Part shown: positions 21,151 through 29,097 of the stretch, one piece after another
Layout of the letters: the number at the start of each line of letters is the position of its first letter
How positions within the stretch are numbered: the first letter of the stretch is position 1
Notes under the pieces: model-generated
Databases searched by the model: none
Seen by the model: the letters and a program-made list of their open reading frames with translations, nothing else
Told to the model about the DNA's origin: nothing
Assembly: GCA_938083005.1 (NCBI GenBank)
Contig: CALKCU010000017.1
Coordinates: forward strand, 1 to 42,346
Direction of reading: 5' to 3'
DNA from: an uncultured Sulfolobales archaeon
GTDB taxonomy: Archaea; Thermoproteota; Thermoprotei_A; Sulfolobales; NBVN01
Length of the DNA: 42,346 bases
Translations under genes and position numbers: made by a program

Positions 21151-23507
21151 GAAGCCAGCCTCGGTCTATAGACGGCTAGGAGCACGTACGCTGAGTACGG
21201 TCCTTGAGCGAAGAGCCGGGAGGTTGAAATGTACGCTGGCTCAAAGAGGGTCATGCTTGGGCGCGGTATCTCCGGTGGGTTCTGCGGGTTCCCATACACG
21301 AACACGGCCCTGTAGCCGGGTCCCCACACTCTGTACGCGGCGTCGAGGAGCATCTTGTAGAGCAGAGCCGAGGTTAGGTTCCCGGAGGTCCAGTCGGGAA
21401 GACCCGCCGCCACCATTAGTTTGGGATCCTGGTACACGTACACGGGAGGCTCCTTACCAGCTATCCTGTATATCGCCGCTATCCCCTTGGCCGCGTCCGC
21501 TCCGAGTATAGTGTTACCGAAGATTAGCGGACCCGGGTAGAAAGAGAGCGTGGCCGCGTCTACCATGAACACCTCATACGCGACGACGTAGAGCCTATCC
21601 GGCCTTATCCTGAAGTAGTTGACGAGCAGGTCCAGAGCCCTCTCCTCTGGGCTTGTTAGAGCGTCGGCAAGGATCTCTATCTGGGTAACGTTTATGGTCG
21701 CTCCGTCGGCGACCGACGCCCTCTGACCTACGACGCTGATCCAGTAGCCGTAATCCCACCAGGAGACCACCACGGAGTCCGCTGGAGTGTTCTCCCTTAC
21801 CCACCTGAGGGCGTCCAGCCACACGGGGGCCTCTACGTTGATTCCCAGGGAGGCGTCAACTATAGTCGGCAGCTGAACGCTATAGGCTCTCACCCACACG
21901 GTCGCCGCGTGGGAGGCTAGCGAGACGAGGTAGATGCAGACCAGTACTGCGGAGACTATCCTGCTCAGCGCTCCCGACCTGCGGCTCGCGGCTCTTGAGA
22001 GCAGCACGTACGCGAGGTAGCCGGTTAAGATTGTAGAGGCCGCGGCGAGGAGGTAGATAAAGTACGAGATGTTCAACGTCCCCACCACGGTTAGGGAGAA
22101 GAGAACTACCAGGAAGAGGTGTTCGTCCTTTAGTCCGGAGCCTACCGACGCTATGATGAGTCCAGCAGCCATAGCTATCGGTACGACGAACTGGGTGTGG
22201 GGCAGACCCTGTCTTCCATAGATGAGGGAGCCTACTATCAGGGCTACCGCGAGCAGGAGGGAGTACCAACCGTACCTAGCCTCCCTTCTTTTCGCGAGGT
22301 TGCTCAGGAGTAGGTAGACTATCGAGAACGCGGCGTATACCGCGACAACGCCCAGGCTCGTCAGAATCTCCTGGGCCCCCGAGGGCTGGTATTCAGCTAC
22401 GGTCTCGACGATCACGTGCGTCAGAGCTCCGAGCCCGACCGCTGCGAGGGCCTTGCCCGCTAGAGCGAGCCCCCCGCTCACGACCACGTAAAGGCCTGCG
22501 AGCCCGGCTAGAGCGATGAGTGCGAGGTACGTCAGCTTGGGCCTCTCGGAGAGCACTCCCAGGTACTCCGAGATCCTACCCTCCCCGGCCTTGTAGGCGA
22601 GGTAGCCGAGCGCGAGCATGAGCACGGACGCGGGCCCCAGAATCCCCACGGACTTAGTGACGTACCTGATCCCATACGTGGGCGCCGCGAGCTGGAGTAC
22701 GAGTAGCGGGGCGTACTCCACGACCCAGAGAGCCAAGTCCTTGGAGCTCGGCCTCCTCATAAGGGGTACGAGTAGCACGTGGACCACCATCGCTGCGAAC
22801 ACCACGTTGAAGCCGGCCCAGCCGAGCGCCGCTAGGCCGAGCATGAGCCCAGCCATGGAGGCGCTGAAGTACTCCCTCCTCCTCCAGGCCCTCAGGTGGA
22901 AGAACACCGCGAGCGGTATGAAGGCCAGGCCTGCGGAGTACTTGACCGTGAAACCGGCGAGCTGTCTGCTGTTGAACAGCAGAGCGTAGCTCAGAGCGGC
23001 TAGCCCGGCGGGGAGATCGGAGGAGATCTCGCGCACAGCCAGGTACACTCCAACGACGGAGATAACGAAGAACAGCGGGGGCAGATAGACCATCCACTCG
23101 TAGAGAGTCAGGCTCGGATCGAGCATCCTGGCCAGGTGGTAGGTTCCGACAGCAAAGAACGGGAGGCCTATGTAGACGCTGTGCGTGAAGTCCCTGCCCC
23201 ACGGGTACCAGAATATGCGCGTTACGTTATTGTAGTGGTTGAGGTACGTCAGGTACTCGAGCCCGTGGTCCAGTAGCTGCTTCGCAACGAAGTACTCCTG
23301 AAACGGGTCGAGCTCGTAGAGAACCGGACCGTAGCCGAGATTGCTCGAGTTCCAGACTATCCGCAGCCTGAGGTACGACCCGTAGGCGGCCGAGAACGCG
23401 AGCAGCGCCAACCCCAAGGCGGTGAGGAGCCTCCTGTCCGCCACTAGGCTCGCTAGCTTTGCCCTAATACCGCGTCTCTCAACCCTCCTTGGGACGCTCC
23501 TACTCAA
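21147..23507 (-). CDS. aglB: Archaeal oligosaccharyltransferase STT3/AglB
   Basis: This 786-residue integral membrane enzyme transfers a lipid-linked glycan to Asn-X-Ser/Thr sites on the outside of the cell membrane. About a dozen hydrophobic segments occupy residues 30-540. The catalytic signature SWWDYGYWI is at about 590, followed by VADGATINVTQIEILADAL, within the soluble C-terminal domain. An early acidic loop (ELDPFQEYF, about 65) fits the first metal-binding loop. The start is TTG 23507, preceded by GGAG at 23515-23518 with 7-base spacing and by a TATA box at 23542-23549. It heads a four-gene operon with an amidohydrolase, a small membrane protein and an M28 peptidase. Confidence 0.92.
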   Translation of the reverse strand: MSRSVPRRVERRGIRAKLASLVADRRLLTALGLALLAFSAAYGSYLRLRIVWNSSNLGYGPVLYELDPFQEYFVAKQLLDHGLEYLTYLNHYNNVTRIFWYPWGRDFTHSVYIGLPFFAVGTYHLARMLDPSLTLYEWMVYLPPLFFVISVVGVYLAVREISSDLPAGLAALSYALLFNSRQLAGFTVKYSAGLAFIPLAVFFHLRAWRRREYFSASMAGLMLGLAALGWAGFNVVFAAMVVHVLLVPLMRRPSSKDLALWVVEYAPLLVLQLAAPTYGIRYVTKSVGILGPASVLMLALGYLAYKAGEGRISEYLGVLSERPKLTYLALIALAGLAGLYVVVSGGLALAGKALAAVGLGALTHVIVETVAEYQPSGAQEILTSLGVVAVYAAFSIVYLLLSNLAKRREARYGWYSLLLAVALIVGSLIYGRQGLPHTQFVVPIAMAAGLIIASVGSGLKDEHLFLVVLFSLTVVGTLNISYFIYLLAAASTILTGYLAYVLLSRAASRRSGALSRIVSAVLVCIYLVSLASHAATVWVRAYSVQLPTIVDASLGINVEAPVWLDALRWVRENTPADSVVVSWWDYGYWISVVGQRASVADGATINVTQIEILADALTSPEERALDLLVNYFRIRPDRLYVVAYEVFMVDAATLSFYPGPLIFGNTILGADAAKGIAAIYRIAGKEPPVYVYQDPKLMVAAGLPDWTSGNLTSALLYKMLLDAAYRVWGPGYRAVFVYGNPQNPPEIPRPSMTLFEPAYISTSRLFAQGPYSAYVLLAVYRPRLAS

Positions 23508-23541
23508 TCCGCAACTCCGGAGTCTGGTCTCTCAAAGAAAG

Positions 23542-23549
23542 ATTATATA
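23542..23549 (-). promoter_or_regulatory. TATA box of the aglB operon
   Basis: TATATAAT on the minus strand predicts a transcript start near 23520, just ahead of the GGAG motif and TTG 23507. Confidence 0.6.
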
Positions 23550-23638
23550 GGTTCCGCTCAGCGCCAGCAATGCCGCGAGCGAATCCGCGGGCGAGCCTCT
23601 GACCGCCCGCTCGTGGCGAGCCCCACTCTGACCCAGTC

Positions 23639-23681
23639 TCGGATGATTGAGAAGCCGTCAGCGCTCGAAGACGTCATCCGA
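23639..23681. repeat. Inverted repeat in the aglB upstream region
   Basis: TCGGATGA (23639-23646) and TCATCCGA (23674-23681) form a perfect 8-bp stem with a 27-base loop. It lies in the 298-base spacer between divergent genes. GATGA and CTGA-like words are present, but the box C/D order is incomplete, so I do not call an sRNA. Confidence 0.35.
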
Positions 23682-23753
23682 ACCCCTCCACCGTCGGGGC
23701 GTGAGTTGACAGGAGAGGCCGGGGGATACCGCCTCGCGGAGGCCCCCTCGCAA

Positions 23754-23763
23754 ACCTTTAAGA
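23754..23763 (+). promoter_or_regulatory. TATA box of the small membrane protein/ABC ATPase operon
   Basis: ACCTTTAAGA centred near 23759 predicts a transcript start near 23785, about 20 bases before ATG 23806. Confidence 0.5.
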
Positions 23764-23805
23764 CCTGCCAGGACCCAGAGCTGTAGACTCGAGGGCGGAC
23801 GTTCC

Positions 23806-24231
23806 ATGAGGTTCCTTGAAGTCCTCAGTATTGCCTGGAGACTGGTCGTGACCAGCTCCTCCCACGTTGTACTGCTCCTGATATCCGCATCGATGGCCCT
23901 GCTCTCGTACTTTACACGCGATACGGATGCTGTAAGCCTAATCCCGGTCCTGGCGGCGATCGCAGGACTGACCGTGGTCGAGTACGGCAAACACTCCTAC
24001 AGGCAGTTCTTTTACTTGATGCTGATAAGCGGAGGCGTCCCCAGGCACTACAACATGCTGAAGGCCGCGAGCTCCATCATCATAGCCCTGCCGCTAGCCC
24101 TATCGACGACCGCGTCGGGTAGAGCGACCGTTCCCCTGCTCACTCTACTCCTCTCGGGTAGCCTGTCCCTCGCTCTCCTCACCTACTATGCTAGGAAGAT
24201 TAAAGAGGGCGGTAGTGTAGCGCTAGTCTGA
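23806..24231 (+). CDS. Small multi-pass membrane protein paired with ABC ATPase
   Basis: I do not recognise this 141-residue protein by family. It has about five hydrophobic segments: HVVLLLISASMALLSYF, AVSLIPVLAAIAGLTVV, FFYLMLISGG, ASSIIIALPLALS and TVPLLTLLLSGSLSLALLTYY. Short basic loops separate them (GKHSYRQ, PRHYNMLK, YYARKIKEGG). It ends 8 bases before an ABC ATPase gene, so it is probably the membrane partner of that ATPase. It is much shorter than FtsX/MacB-type permeases and lacks a large outside domain. A transporter, regulator or remodelling system are all possible. The start is ATG 23806. Confidence 0.65.
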   Translation: MRFLEVLSIAWRLVVTSSSHVVLLLISASMALLSYFTRDTDAVSLIPVLAAIAGLTVVEYGKHSYRQFFYLMLISGGVPRHYNMLKAASSIIIALPLALSTTASGRATVPLLTLLLSGSLSLALLTYYARKIKEGGSVALV

Positions 24232-24239
24232 GGACGGAT

Positions 24240-24935
24240 ATGGCGGAGGTGGTAGTGCTACTGAGGGACATCTGGAAGTCGTACACGCTCTCGGGAGTTG
24301 CCGTCAGCGTACTGAAGGGCGTAAACATGACTGCCTACAGGGGAGAGGTCGTCGGGATCCACGGTCCCAGCGGCTCCGGGAAGACCACGCTGCTGAAGAT
24401 CATAGCGGGGCTCGAGAGGCCGGACAAGGGCGAGGTGATAGTCGACGGCTACAACCTGAACATGCTGGACGAGTACGGACTAGCCCTGTACAGGAACAAC
24501 GTGTGCAGCTACATACCCCAGGACTTCGGCATTGTCGATGCTATGACCACTTACGAGAACGTGGAGATACCGCTCCTGCTCGCTGGGGTTAGCGCTGAGG
24601 TGAGGAGGAGGAAGGTCGTGGAGATGCTGGACTATGTGGGACTCAGGGACAAGGCGAGCATGAGAGTCGGGAGACTCTCCGGGGGAGAGAAGCAGAGGGT
24701 TGCCATAGCGAGGGCCTTGGTAACGACCCCCTCCGTACTGTTAGCCGACGAGCCGACCGCGAGCCTGGACTGGACCAACGCGATCAAGGTCGCCGAGCTC
24801 TTCTTAAACATCAAAAAAGACTTCGGTACTACGGTCATAATAGTGACTCACGACGCCAGGCTCCTGGAGTACGTTGACAGGTCCATGAACTTATTCGACG
24901 GATCGCTGAAGCAGATCAGCTCCCCCAAGCTGTGA
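24240..24935 (+). CDS. ABC transporter ATP-binding protein (LolD/MacB type)
   Basis: This is a 231-residue cytosolic ATPase with Walker A GPSGSGKT (42-49), Q-loop IPQDFGIVD (about 93), signature LSGGEKQRVAIARAL (about 141), Walker B SVLLADEPTASLD (about 158) and switch His VTHD (about 204). The Q-loop and A-loop form fits the LolD/MacB/FtsE group, which usually works with permeases of the FtsX type. The only membrane partner seen here is the 141-residue protein encoded 8 bases upstream. The start is ATG 24240. The stop codon overlaps a 14-bp perfect palindrome. Confidence 0.9.
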   Translation: MAEVVVLLRDIWKSYTLSGVAVSVLKGVNMTAYRGEVVGIHGPSGSGKTTLLKIIAGLERPDKGEVIVDGYNLNMLDEYGLALYRNNVCSYIPQDFGIVDAMTTYENVEIPLLLAGVSAEVRRRKVVEMLDYVGLRDKASMRVGRLSGGEKQRVAIARALVTTPSVLLADEPTASLDWTNAIKVAELFLNIKKDFGTTVIIVTHDARLLEYVDRSMNLFDGSLKQISSPKL

Positions 24936-24947
24936 AGCCTAGGCTTC
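24934..24947. repeat. 14-bp palindrome overlapping the ABC ATPase stop codon
   Basis: GAAGCCTAGGCTTC is a perfect loopless palindrome that begins within the TGA stop of the ABC gene. It may help define the transcript end. Confidence 0.45.
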
Positions 24948-25156
24948 CAGGTTCTCCGGCGAGTCTCCGGTCCCCCGCTAGGGCCGTCTCTCTGGCGAGG
25001 CTCCTGAAAACCGTGGGAGCTCCGCGCCGCTAGTCCGGGCCGCCCACGACGCAGCGGGGATAGCGAGAGCTCCGTGAGTGGTGCGGAAGCCCCCGAGTGC
25101 GGAGGAGAAGCCGACCGGCATCCCGGGACAAATCGTTCCCGGAAGCGCGTCGGTAG
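24948..25156. other. Spacer upstream of the thpR leader
   Basis: No protein gene is seen in these 209 bases. Near 25123-25142 the arms CCGGGA / TCCCGG form a 6-bp hairpin. The rest is GC-rich without clear repeats. Confidence 0.4.
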
Positions 25157-25164
25157 CTTATAAT
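25157..25164 (+). promoter_or_regulatory. TATA box of the thpR-cca operon
   Basis: CTTATAAT, followed by ATT, is the only good TATA element upstream of thpR. It predicts a transcript start near 25187, over 100 bases before the thpR ATG but directly at the ATG of a small upstream ORF (25188). Confidence 0.6.
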
Positions 25165-25187
25165 ATTCCGCAGTCAACTGGTTCTTG

Positions 25188-25289
25188 ATGACTGCCCCCG
25201 AGAGTGCGGTGGGAGTGAGCGGAGGTGCTACGATTAGCTATGGGAGCTTTAGCTCTCCCCACCTCGGTTTGCTCCTGGTGAGGTGGTGA
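25188..25289 (+). CDS. Leaderless 33-codon upstream ORF (possible leader peptide)
   Basis: ATG 25188 falls at the predicted transcript start and is followed by 33 sense codons, ending with TGA at 25287-25289. That is four bases before thpR. The peptide is rich in Gly and Ser, with a hydrophobic end (LGLLLVRW). I recognise no family. The last codons overlap both the thpR Shine-Dalgarno sequence (GAGGTG, 25280-25285) and the 3' arm of a hairpin that hides it. A ribosome reaching the uORF stop would melt that hairpin. This reads as a leader ORF coupled to thpR, or else as a small protein gene at the head of the operon. It may also be chance, since no conservation test was possible. Confidence 0.45.
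   Translation: MTAPESAVGVSGGATISYGSFSSPHLGLLLVRW
25259..25286 (+). promoter_or_regulatory. Hairpin sequestering the thpR ribosome binding site
   Basis: CCACCTC (25259-25265) pairs perfectly with GAGGTGG (25280-25286) across a 14-base loop. The 3' arm contains the thpR Shine-Dalgarno GAGGTG, 8 bases before ATG 25294. An imperfect stem (GGGAGC / GCTCTCCC, about 25242-25258) precedes it and competes for adjacent bases. Confidence 0.55.
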
Positions 25290-25293
25290 TGGT

Positions 25294-25872
25294 ATGATCA
25301 GGCTATTCGTGGCCGTGGAGATAGAGGACGTAGGATCCTGGAGGAGGATCTTGGAGTTTAGAGACGCGGTGGCTTCCTGCGCGATCGATGGGGGCATAAA
25401 GCCTGTAGAGGACGAGAATATACACATCACGCTGAGGTTTATAGGCGAAGTGCCCGAGCATTACCTCCCGAGGATAGTGGAGTGCCTGCGTGTTGTGGAG
25501 AACTTCGAGAGCTTCCGCATGGTCATACGCGGGACCGGAGCCTTTCCGAACATCGCGAGACCCAGGGTCGTATGGGTGGGGATCGGGGAGGGCGCGGACG
25601 CCCTCAGGAGGATCCGGAGCTCTTTCGAGGGCTGCCTCAAGCCCCTCGCCAAGGAGGATCGCGAGGAGTTCGTTCCCCACATCACCGTCGCCAGGATCAA
25701 GGGTAGGTACAGGCCGGAGTGCCTGGCAGCCTATCTCAAAAAGTACGAGTCCGTGGACTTCGGTGCGAGCCCCGTGACCCAGGTTAAGTTAAAGAGGAGT
25801 CAGCTGACTCCGAGGGGACCGATATACACAGACGTCTCGGTGTTCAGGCTGAAGGCTCATGGAGGAGCTTGA
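25294..25872 (+). CDS. thpR: RNA 2',3'-cyclic phosphodiesterase (ThpR/LigT)
   Basis: This 192-residue member of the 2H phosphoesterase family has the two catalytic motifs H44-I-T46-L and H129-I-T131-V at normal spacing. The enzyme opens 2',3'-cyclic phosphates of RNA, and can join 2'-5' ends in vitro; it is linked to tRNA repair or splicing. GAGGTG sits 8 bases before ATG 25294 but is buried in a leader hairpin. The gene overlaps the start of cca by 14 bases, and this thpR-cca order is common in archaea. The unusual leader suggests translational control of both. Confidence 0.92.
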   Translation: MIRLFVAVEIEDVGSWRRILEFRDAVASCAIDGGIKPVEDENIHITLRFIGEVPEHYLPRIVECLRVVENFESFRMVIRGTGAFPNIARPRVVWVGIGEGADALRRIRSSFEGCLKPLAKEDREEFVPHITVARIKGRYRPECLAAYLKKYESVDFGASPVTQVKLKRSQLTPRGPIYTDVSVFRLKAHGGA

Positions 25873-27268
25873 GAGGGTAGTGAAGGAGTCTATCGAGGAG
25901 CTAAGACCTCGAGACGAGGAGAGGCTCGAGGCAGTAAGGATATTCGAGGATATCGAGAGGCTCATTGAGGACTCCCTTCGCATACAGTACGACTTCACGA
26001 TAGAGCTGCACGGCTCCGTGGCTAAGGGTACGGAGCTGAGGGGCGCGATGGACCTAGACGTCTTCCTACTCATAAGGTACGACGAGATAAGCAGGGAGTG
26101 GCTCGAGAGTAGCGTGGTCAGACCCCTCTTCAAAGTTCTAAGGGGTCTCTACCCGGGGGCCAAGCTCAAGTACGCGACTCACCCGTACATACACGTTGAC
26201 CTCGGGAAGTACGAGGTAGACATAGTGCCGGCCTACTGGGCCAGGGACGTTTCTGAGGTGAGAACGGCCGTCGATAGAACCCCCTTCCACACTAGGTACG
26301 TGCTGAGCAGGCTCGTAGAGGAAGCGAGGGACGAGGTCAGGCTTCTCAAGGCGTTCTTCAAGAGCGTGGGAGTATACGGAGCCGAGATAAAGGTTGAGGG
26401 CTTCTCGGGCTACCTCACCGAGCTACTCGTAATCAAGTACGGGAGCTTTCTCGACGCTCTGAGGAACATTGCGAGATGGCGCTTCGGCGAGGTGGTGAAC
26501 GTGGACGAAAGCGTAGTCAGGATAGATCGCGAGCGCCTGAGAAAAGTCTTCAAAGCCCCCCTGATCGTTCCGGACCCCGTAGACCCGAGGAGGAACGCCG
26601 CGTCGGCTGTATCCGCCGAGTCCCTGGCCAGAGCGGTTTTAGCCTCGGCGATATTCCTTCAAAGGCCGTCCAAGGAGATGCTGCTATCCGGGGTTGAATC
26701 TCCCAGGTTTGACGATGTGGAAAGCTCGTGCAAGCTCGTGGTGGAGTCGGAGCGCGAAGCTGTGGGGCTACTCCTCGGACTCCCCGGAGAGGTAGTACCG
26801 GACGTCCTCTGGGGTAAGCTCAGGTCAATCGCGAAGTCCCTCGTAAACTCCCTAGAGAGGGTCGGGTTCACCGTGGTCAGCTACTCGATGTGGAGCGACG
26901 AGCTCTCCGAGGCGGTAATCATGATGACTGTAATCCCTAAGGAGCTACCACGGTTCGAGGTTCACGTAGGTCCTCCCCTGGGGAGAGTGAACGACATAGA
27001 GTCCTTCGCCTCGAAGTACTACTCCAGCAGCAGAGGCCTAGGCCCTTACGTGAGCCTCTCCGGGCGGATCTTTACTTTGAGAGAAAGGAAGTACACGCGA
27101 CCGCATCAAGTCGTCGAGGAGTATGCCGCGTCGCTAAAACCTGGAGGAGGCATCTCGGTCCTCAGAGTTCTCAGGGGTCTCGGCGAGGTTTGCGAGTACG
27201 TGAAGTCGCGCGGAGCTGCGGAGCTTCTCGCAACCTTTAGGAGGATGGTAAAGCTCGAGCTTTTCTAG
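25859..27268 (+). CDS. cca: CCA-adding enzyme (archaeal class I tRNA nucleotidyltransferase)
   Basis: This 469-residue archaeal CCA-adding enzyme builds or repairs the 3' CCA of tRNA from CTP and ATP without a template. The polymerase-beta-like head shows LHGSVAKGTELRGAMDLDVF (Gly52-Ser53, Asp65, Asp67), with the third carboxylate in YEVDIVPAYW near residue 118. EGFSGYLTELLVIKYGSF belongs to the central domain, and the tail domains run to residue 469. Length and order match the class I family. The gene overlaps thpR by 14 bases and should be translationally coupled to it. The encoded CCA of tRNA-iMet in this window means that the enzyme mainly repairs at least that tRNA. Confidence 0.95.
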   Translation: MEELERVVKESIEELRPRDEERLEAVRIFEDIERLIEDSLRIQYDFTIELHGSVAKGTELRGAMDLDVFLLIRYDEISREWLESSVVRPLFKVLRGLYPGAKLKYATHPYIHVDLGKYEVDIVPAYWARDVSEVRTAVDRTPFHTRYVLSRLVEEARDEVRLLKAFFKSVGVYGAEIKVEGFSGYLTELLVIKYGSFLDALRNIARWRFGEVVNVDESVVRIDRERLRKVFKAPLIVPDPVDPRRNAASAVSAESLARAVLASAIFLQRPSKEMLLSGVESPRFDDVESSCKLVVESEREAVGLLLGLPGEVVPDVLWGKLRSIAKSLVNSLERVGFTVVSYSMWSDELSEAVIMMTVIPKELPRFEVHVGPPLGRVNDIESFASKYYSSSRGLGPYVSLSGRIFTLRERKYTRPHQVVEEYAASLKPGGGISVLRVLRGLGEVCEYVKSRGAAELLATFRRMVKLELF

Positions 27269-27311
27269 CACCCGTCAACGCCGTCTATGCTGCGGAGAGC
27301 GCTATGGAAAG

Positions 27312-29096
27312 CTACCCTGCCGACCGATCCCCGATGTAGTCTCTCACTAGCTTGGCGTAGTACGATACCACTCCCTTGAGGAACTCTTCCCGGACCTGGC
27401 CCAGAGGGGTCGGGGTCTCCAGGATCCTCCGCGGGATCCGTATCCCCTCGGGCTTAAACCCCTCCAAGAACTTGATCCCGTGCTTCTCCAGGTATACACG
27501 CCTCCCAAGCTCCGCGAGAGTCTGCTCGTCGGCCTCGTATCCTAGAGCCCTCAGGGCTTTCACCACAACCTCCTTGGTGTAGACGCCTCTCCCGAAGAGG
27601 CACAGCACCAAGGAGTTTAGCACCTGCCTCCAGGACTCCTCTTCTATGATCTGCTTGACAGCCTCCTCGGGACTTGGCACCGGGGCTCCCGAGGCTACCA
27701 GGCTCTGGTCGATCGCGTAGGCGCCGGCGTCCAGGTGAGAGTGCCTGAACCCTATAGCCAGGGACGCGTGATACAGCGGTCCTGTGTGGTAGCCAGCGGG
27801 CTCTACCCTGTCGTAGGCCAGCGCAAACTCGGCTCCGCCGTACCTGGCAGCCGCCTCTTCGACCCCGAGGGCCAGGGTTTTGTAGAACTCGTTCGGCTGC
27901 GACACTATATAGCCGACCGCTCTGATGTAGTTCCTCCAGTCGCCCCACCTGAGCTCGACGAGGGTCTCCTTCAGGCTCACGAGCCCTCGCTCTAAAGCCT
28001 CGGTAGCCCACGCTAGTACCACGCCCGCGGATATGGAGTCCAGTCCCTCGTCTTCGACAGCCTTGATCAGTTTGAGCAAACCGAACCTGTCGCTTATCCC
28101 CAGGTTGCTCCCGAGCGCGTATATGGGCTCGTGATCGTAGGGAACGAACTCGGTTTTGTAGAAGTACCTCTCGTCTTCGTACTCCTCCCTTATAGCAGCC
28201 AGGTGGATGCAGGCGACCGGGCACGCCAAGCAGGCTACTCTCCTGGCAAGGTTCTCCTCCGCTAGCTTCTCGCCGCTGATCTCTCTGGCGCCCTCGAACC
28301 TCCCGCTGATGAAGTTTCTCGTGGGTAGGGCCCCCAGCTTATCGAGCGGCAGCACGTTCGCAGCTGTGCCCAGGTCGTGGTATTTCTTAGTCAAGGGCCC
28401 CCTGGCCAGTTCGTATACCTCCTTGTAGACCTCTCTGTAGGCTCTAACGTTCGGCAGTTTGAACCCGCTCTTGCCGATCACGACGAGGGCCTTAAGCTTC
28501 TTCGAGCCGAACACGGCCCCGAGTCCCATCCTCCCGAAGTGTCTGTAGGTCTCAACGGTTAGGTTGGAGTACCTGACGAGCCTCTCTCCCGCTCTCCCTA
28601 TTCTCATTATCGTCCTGTAGCCAGCTCCCGGGAGGGCTTCACGCAGGACTCTACCCACGGTCTCGGAGCTTCTCATCCCCCACAGAGCGCCGGCGTCCCT
28701 GAACCTCACTTTTTCACCGTCGACCACTATGTAAATAGGGATGTCGCTCGCGCCCTTGATCACTATGGCTCCGTATCCCGCGAACCTGATGGTGGCCGCA
28801 GCCCTGCCACCGCCGTGAGCCTCGGCGATGAACCCGCTGAGAGGGGACTTGAACACTGCCACGACCTTGGAGGCCATGGGGAAGACCCCGGTGAGGGGCC
28901 CGATCGCGAAGATCACCGCGTTCTCGTGCCCCAGGGGGTCCGCGCCTCTCGGTACCTCCTCTTTGTACAGCTGGACCGCGACACCCACGCCTCCGAGCCA
29001 CTTGCCGAAGAGGTCCTCCCTCTCCTCGACCCAGGACACCTTCCTGCCCAGGTCTACGTATAGGACCTTGGAGAGGCTCTTCACCCAGTCGACCAT
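27312..29096 (-). CDS. aor: AOR-family tungsten aldehyde:ferredoxin oxidoreductase
   Basis: This 594-residue enzyme carries a tungsten (or molybdenum) bis-pterin and a 4Fe-4S cluster, and oxidises aldehydes or related substrates with ferredoxin as acceptor. The cluster ligands are CLACPVAC (about 293-300) plus the late Cys of NSLVLCLFG (about 497). GLDSISAGVVLAWATE carries the first pterin-contact Asp (DxxxxG region). In the classic second motif D-x-x-G-L-C the Asp is Asn here (NSLVLC). HGGGRAAATIRFAGYGAIVIKG and FGSKKLKALVVIG are typical N-domain signatures. The specific subfamily (AOR, FOR, GAPOR, WOR) is not decided. ATG 29096 immediately follows the polyferredoxin gene, its likely electron partner. 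Confidence 0.9.
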   Translation of the reverse strand: MVDWVKSLSKVLYVDLGRKVSWVEEREDLFGKWLGGVGVAVQLYKEEVPRGADPLGHENAVIFAIGPLTGVFPMASKVVAVFKSPLSGFIAEAHGGGRAAATIRFAGYGAIVIKGASDIPIYIVVDGEKVRFRDAGALWGMRSSETVGRVLREALPGAGYRTIMRIGRAGERLVRYSNLTVETYRHFGRMGLGAVFGSKKLKALVVIGKSGFKLPNVRAYREVYKEVYELARGPLTKKYHDLGTAANVLPLDKLGALPTRNFISGRFEGAREISGEKLAEENLARRVACLACPVACIHLAAIREEYEDERYFYKTEFVPYDHEPIYALGSNLGISDRFGLLKLIKAVEDEGLDSISAGVVLAWATEALERGLVSLKETLVELRWGDWRNYIRAVGYIVSQPNEFYKTLALGVEEAAARYGGAEFALAYDRVEPAGYHTGPLYHASLAIGFRHSHLDAGAYAIDQSLVASGAPVPSPEEAVKQIIEEESWRQVLNSLVLCLFGRGVYTKEVVVKALRALGYEADEQTLAELGRRVYLEKHGIKFLEGFKPEGIRIPRRILETPTPLGQVREEFLKGVVSYYAKLVRDYIGDRSAG

Positions 29097-29097
29097 G

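Noticed and set aside
23639-23681. Possible box C/D sRNA in the aglB upstream region
   Set aside because: GATGA and CTGA-like words are present, but C', D' and D boxes are not in the needed order; only the inverted repeat is kept.
27454-28224. Minus-strand frame of 256 codons inside the AOR gene
   Set aside because: It is in another frame of a clear AOR gene and is full of Arg/Gly/Pro, as expected of a shadow.
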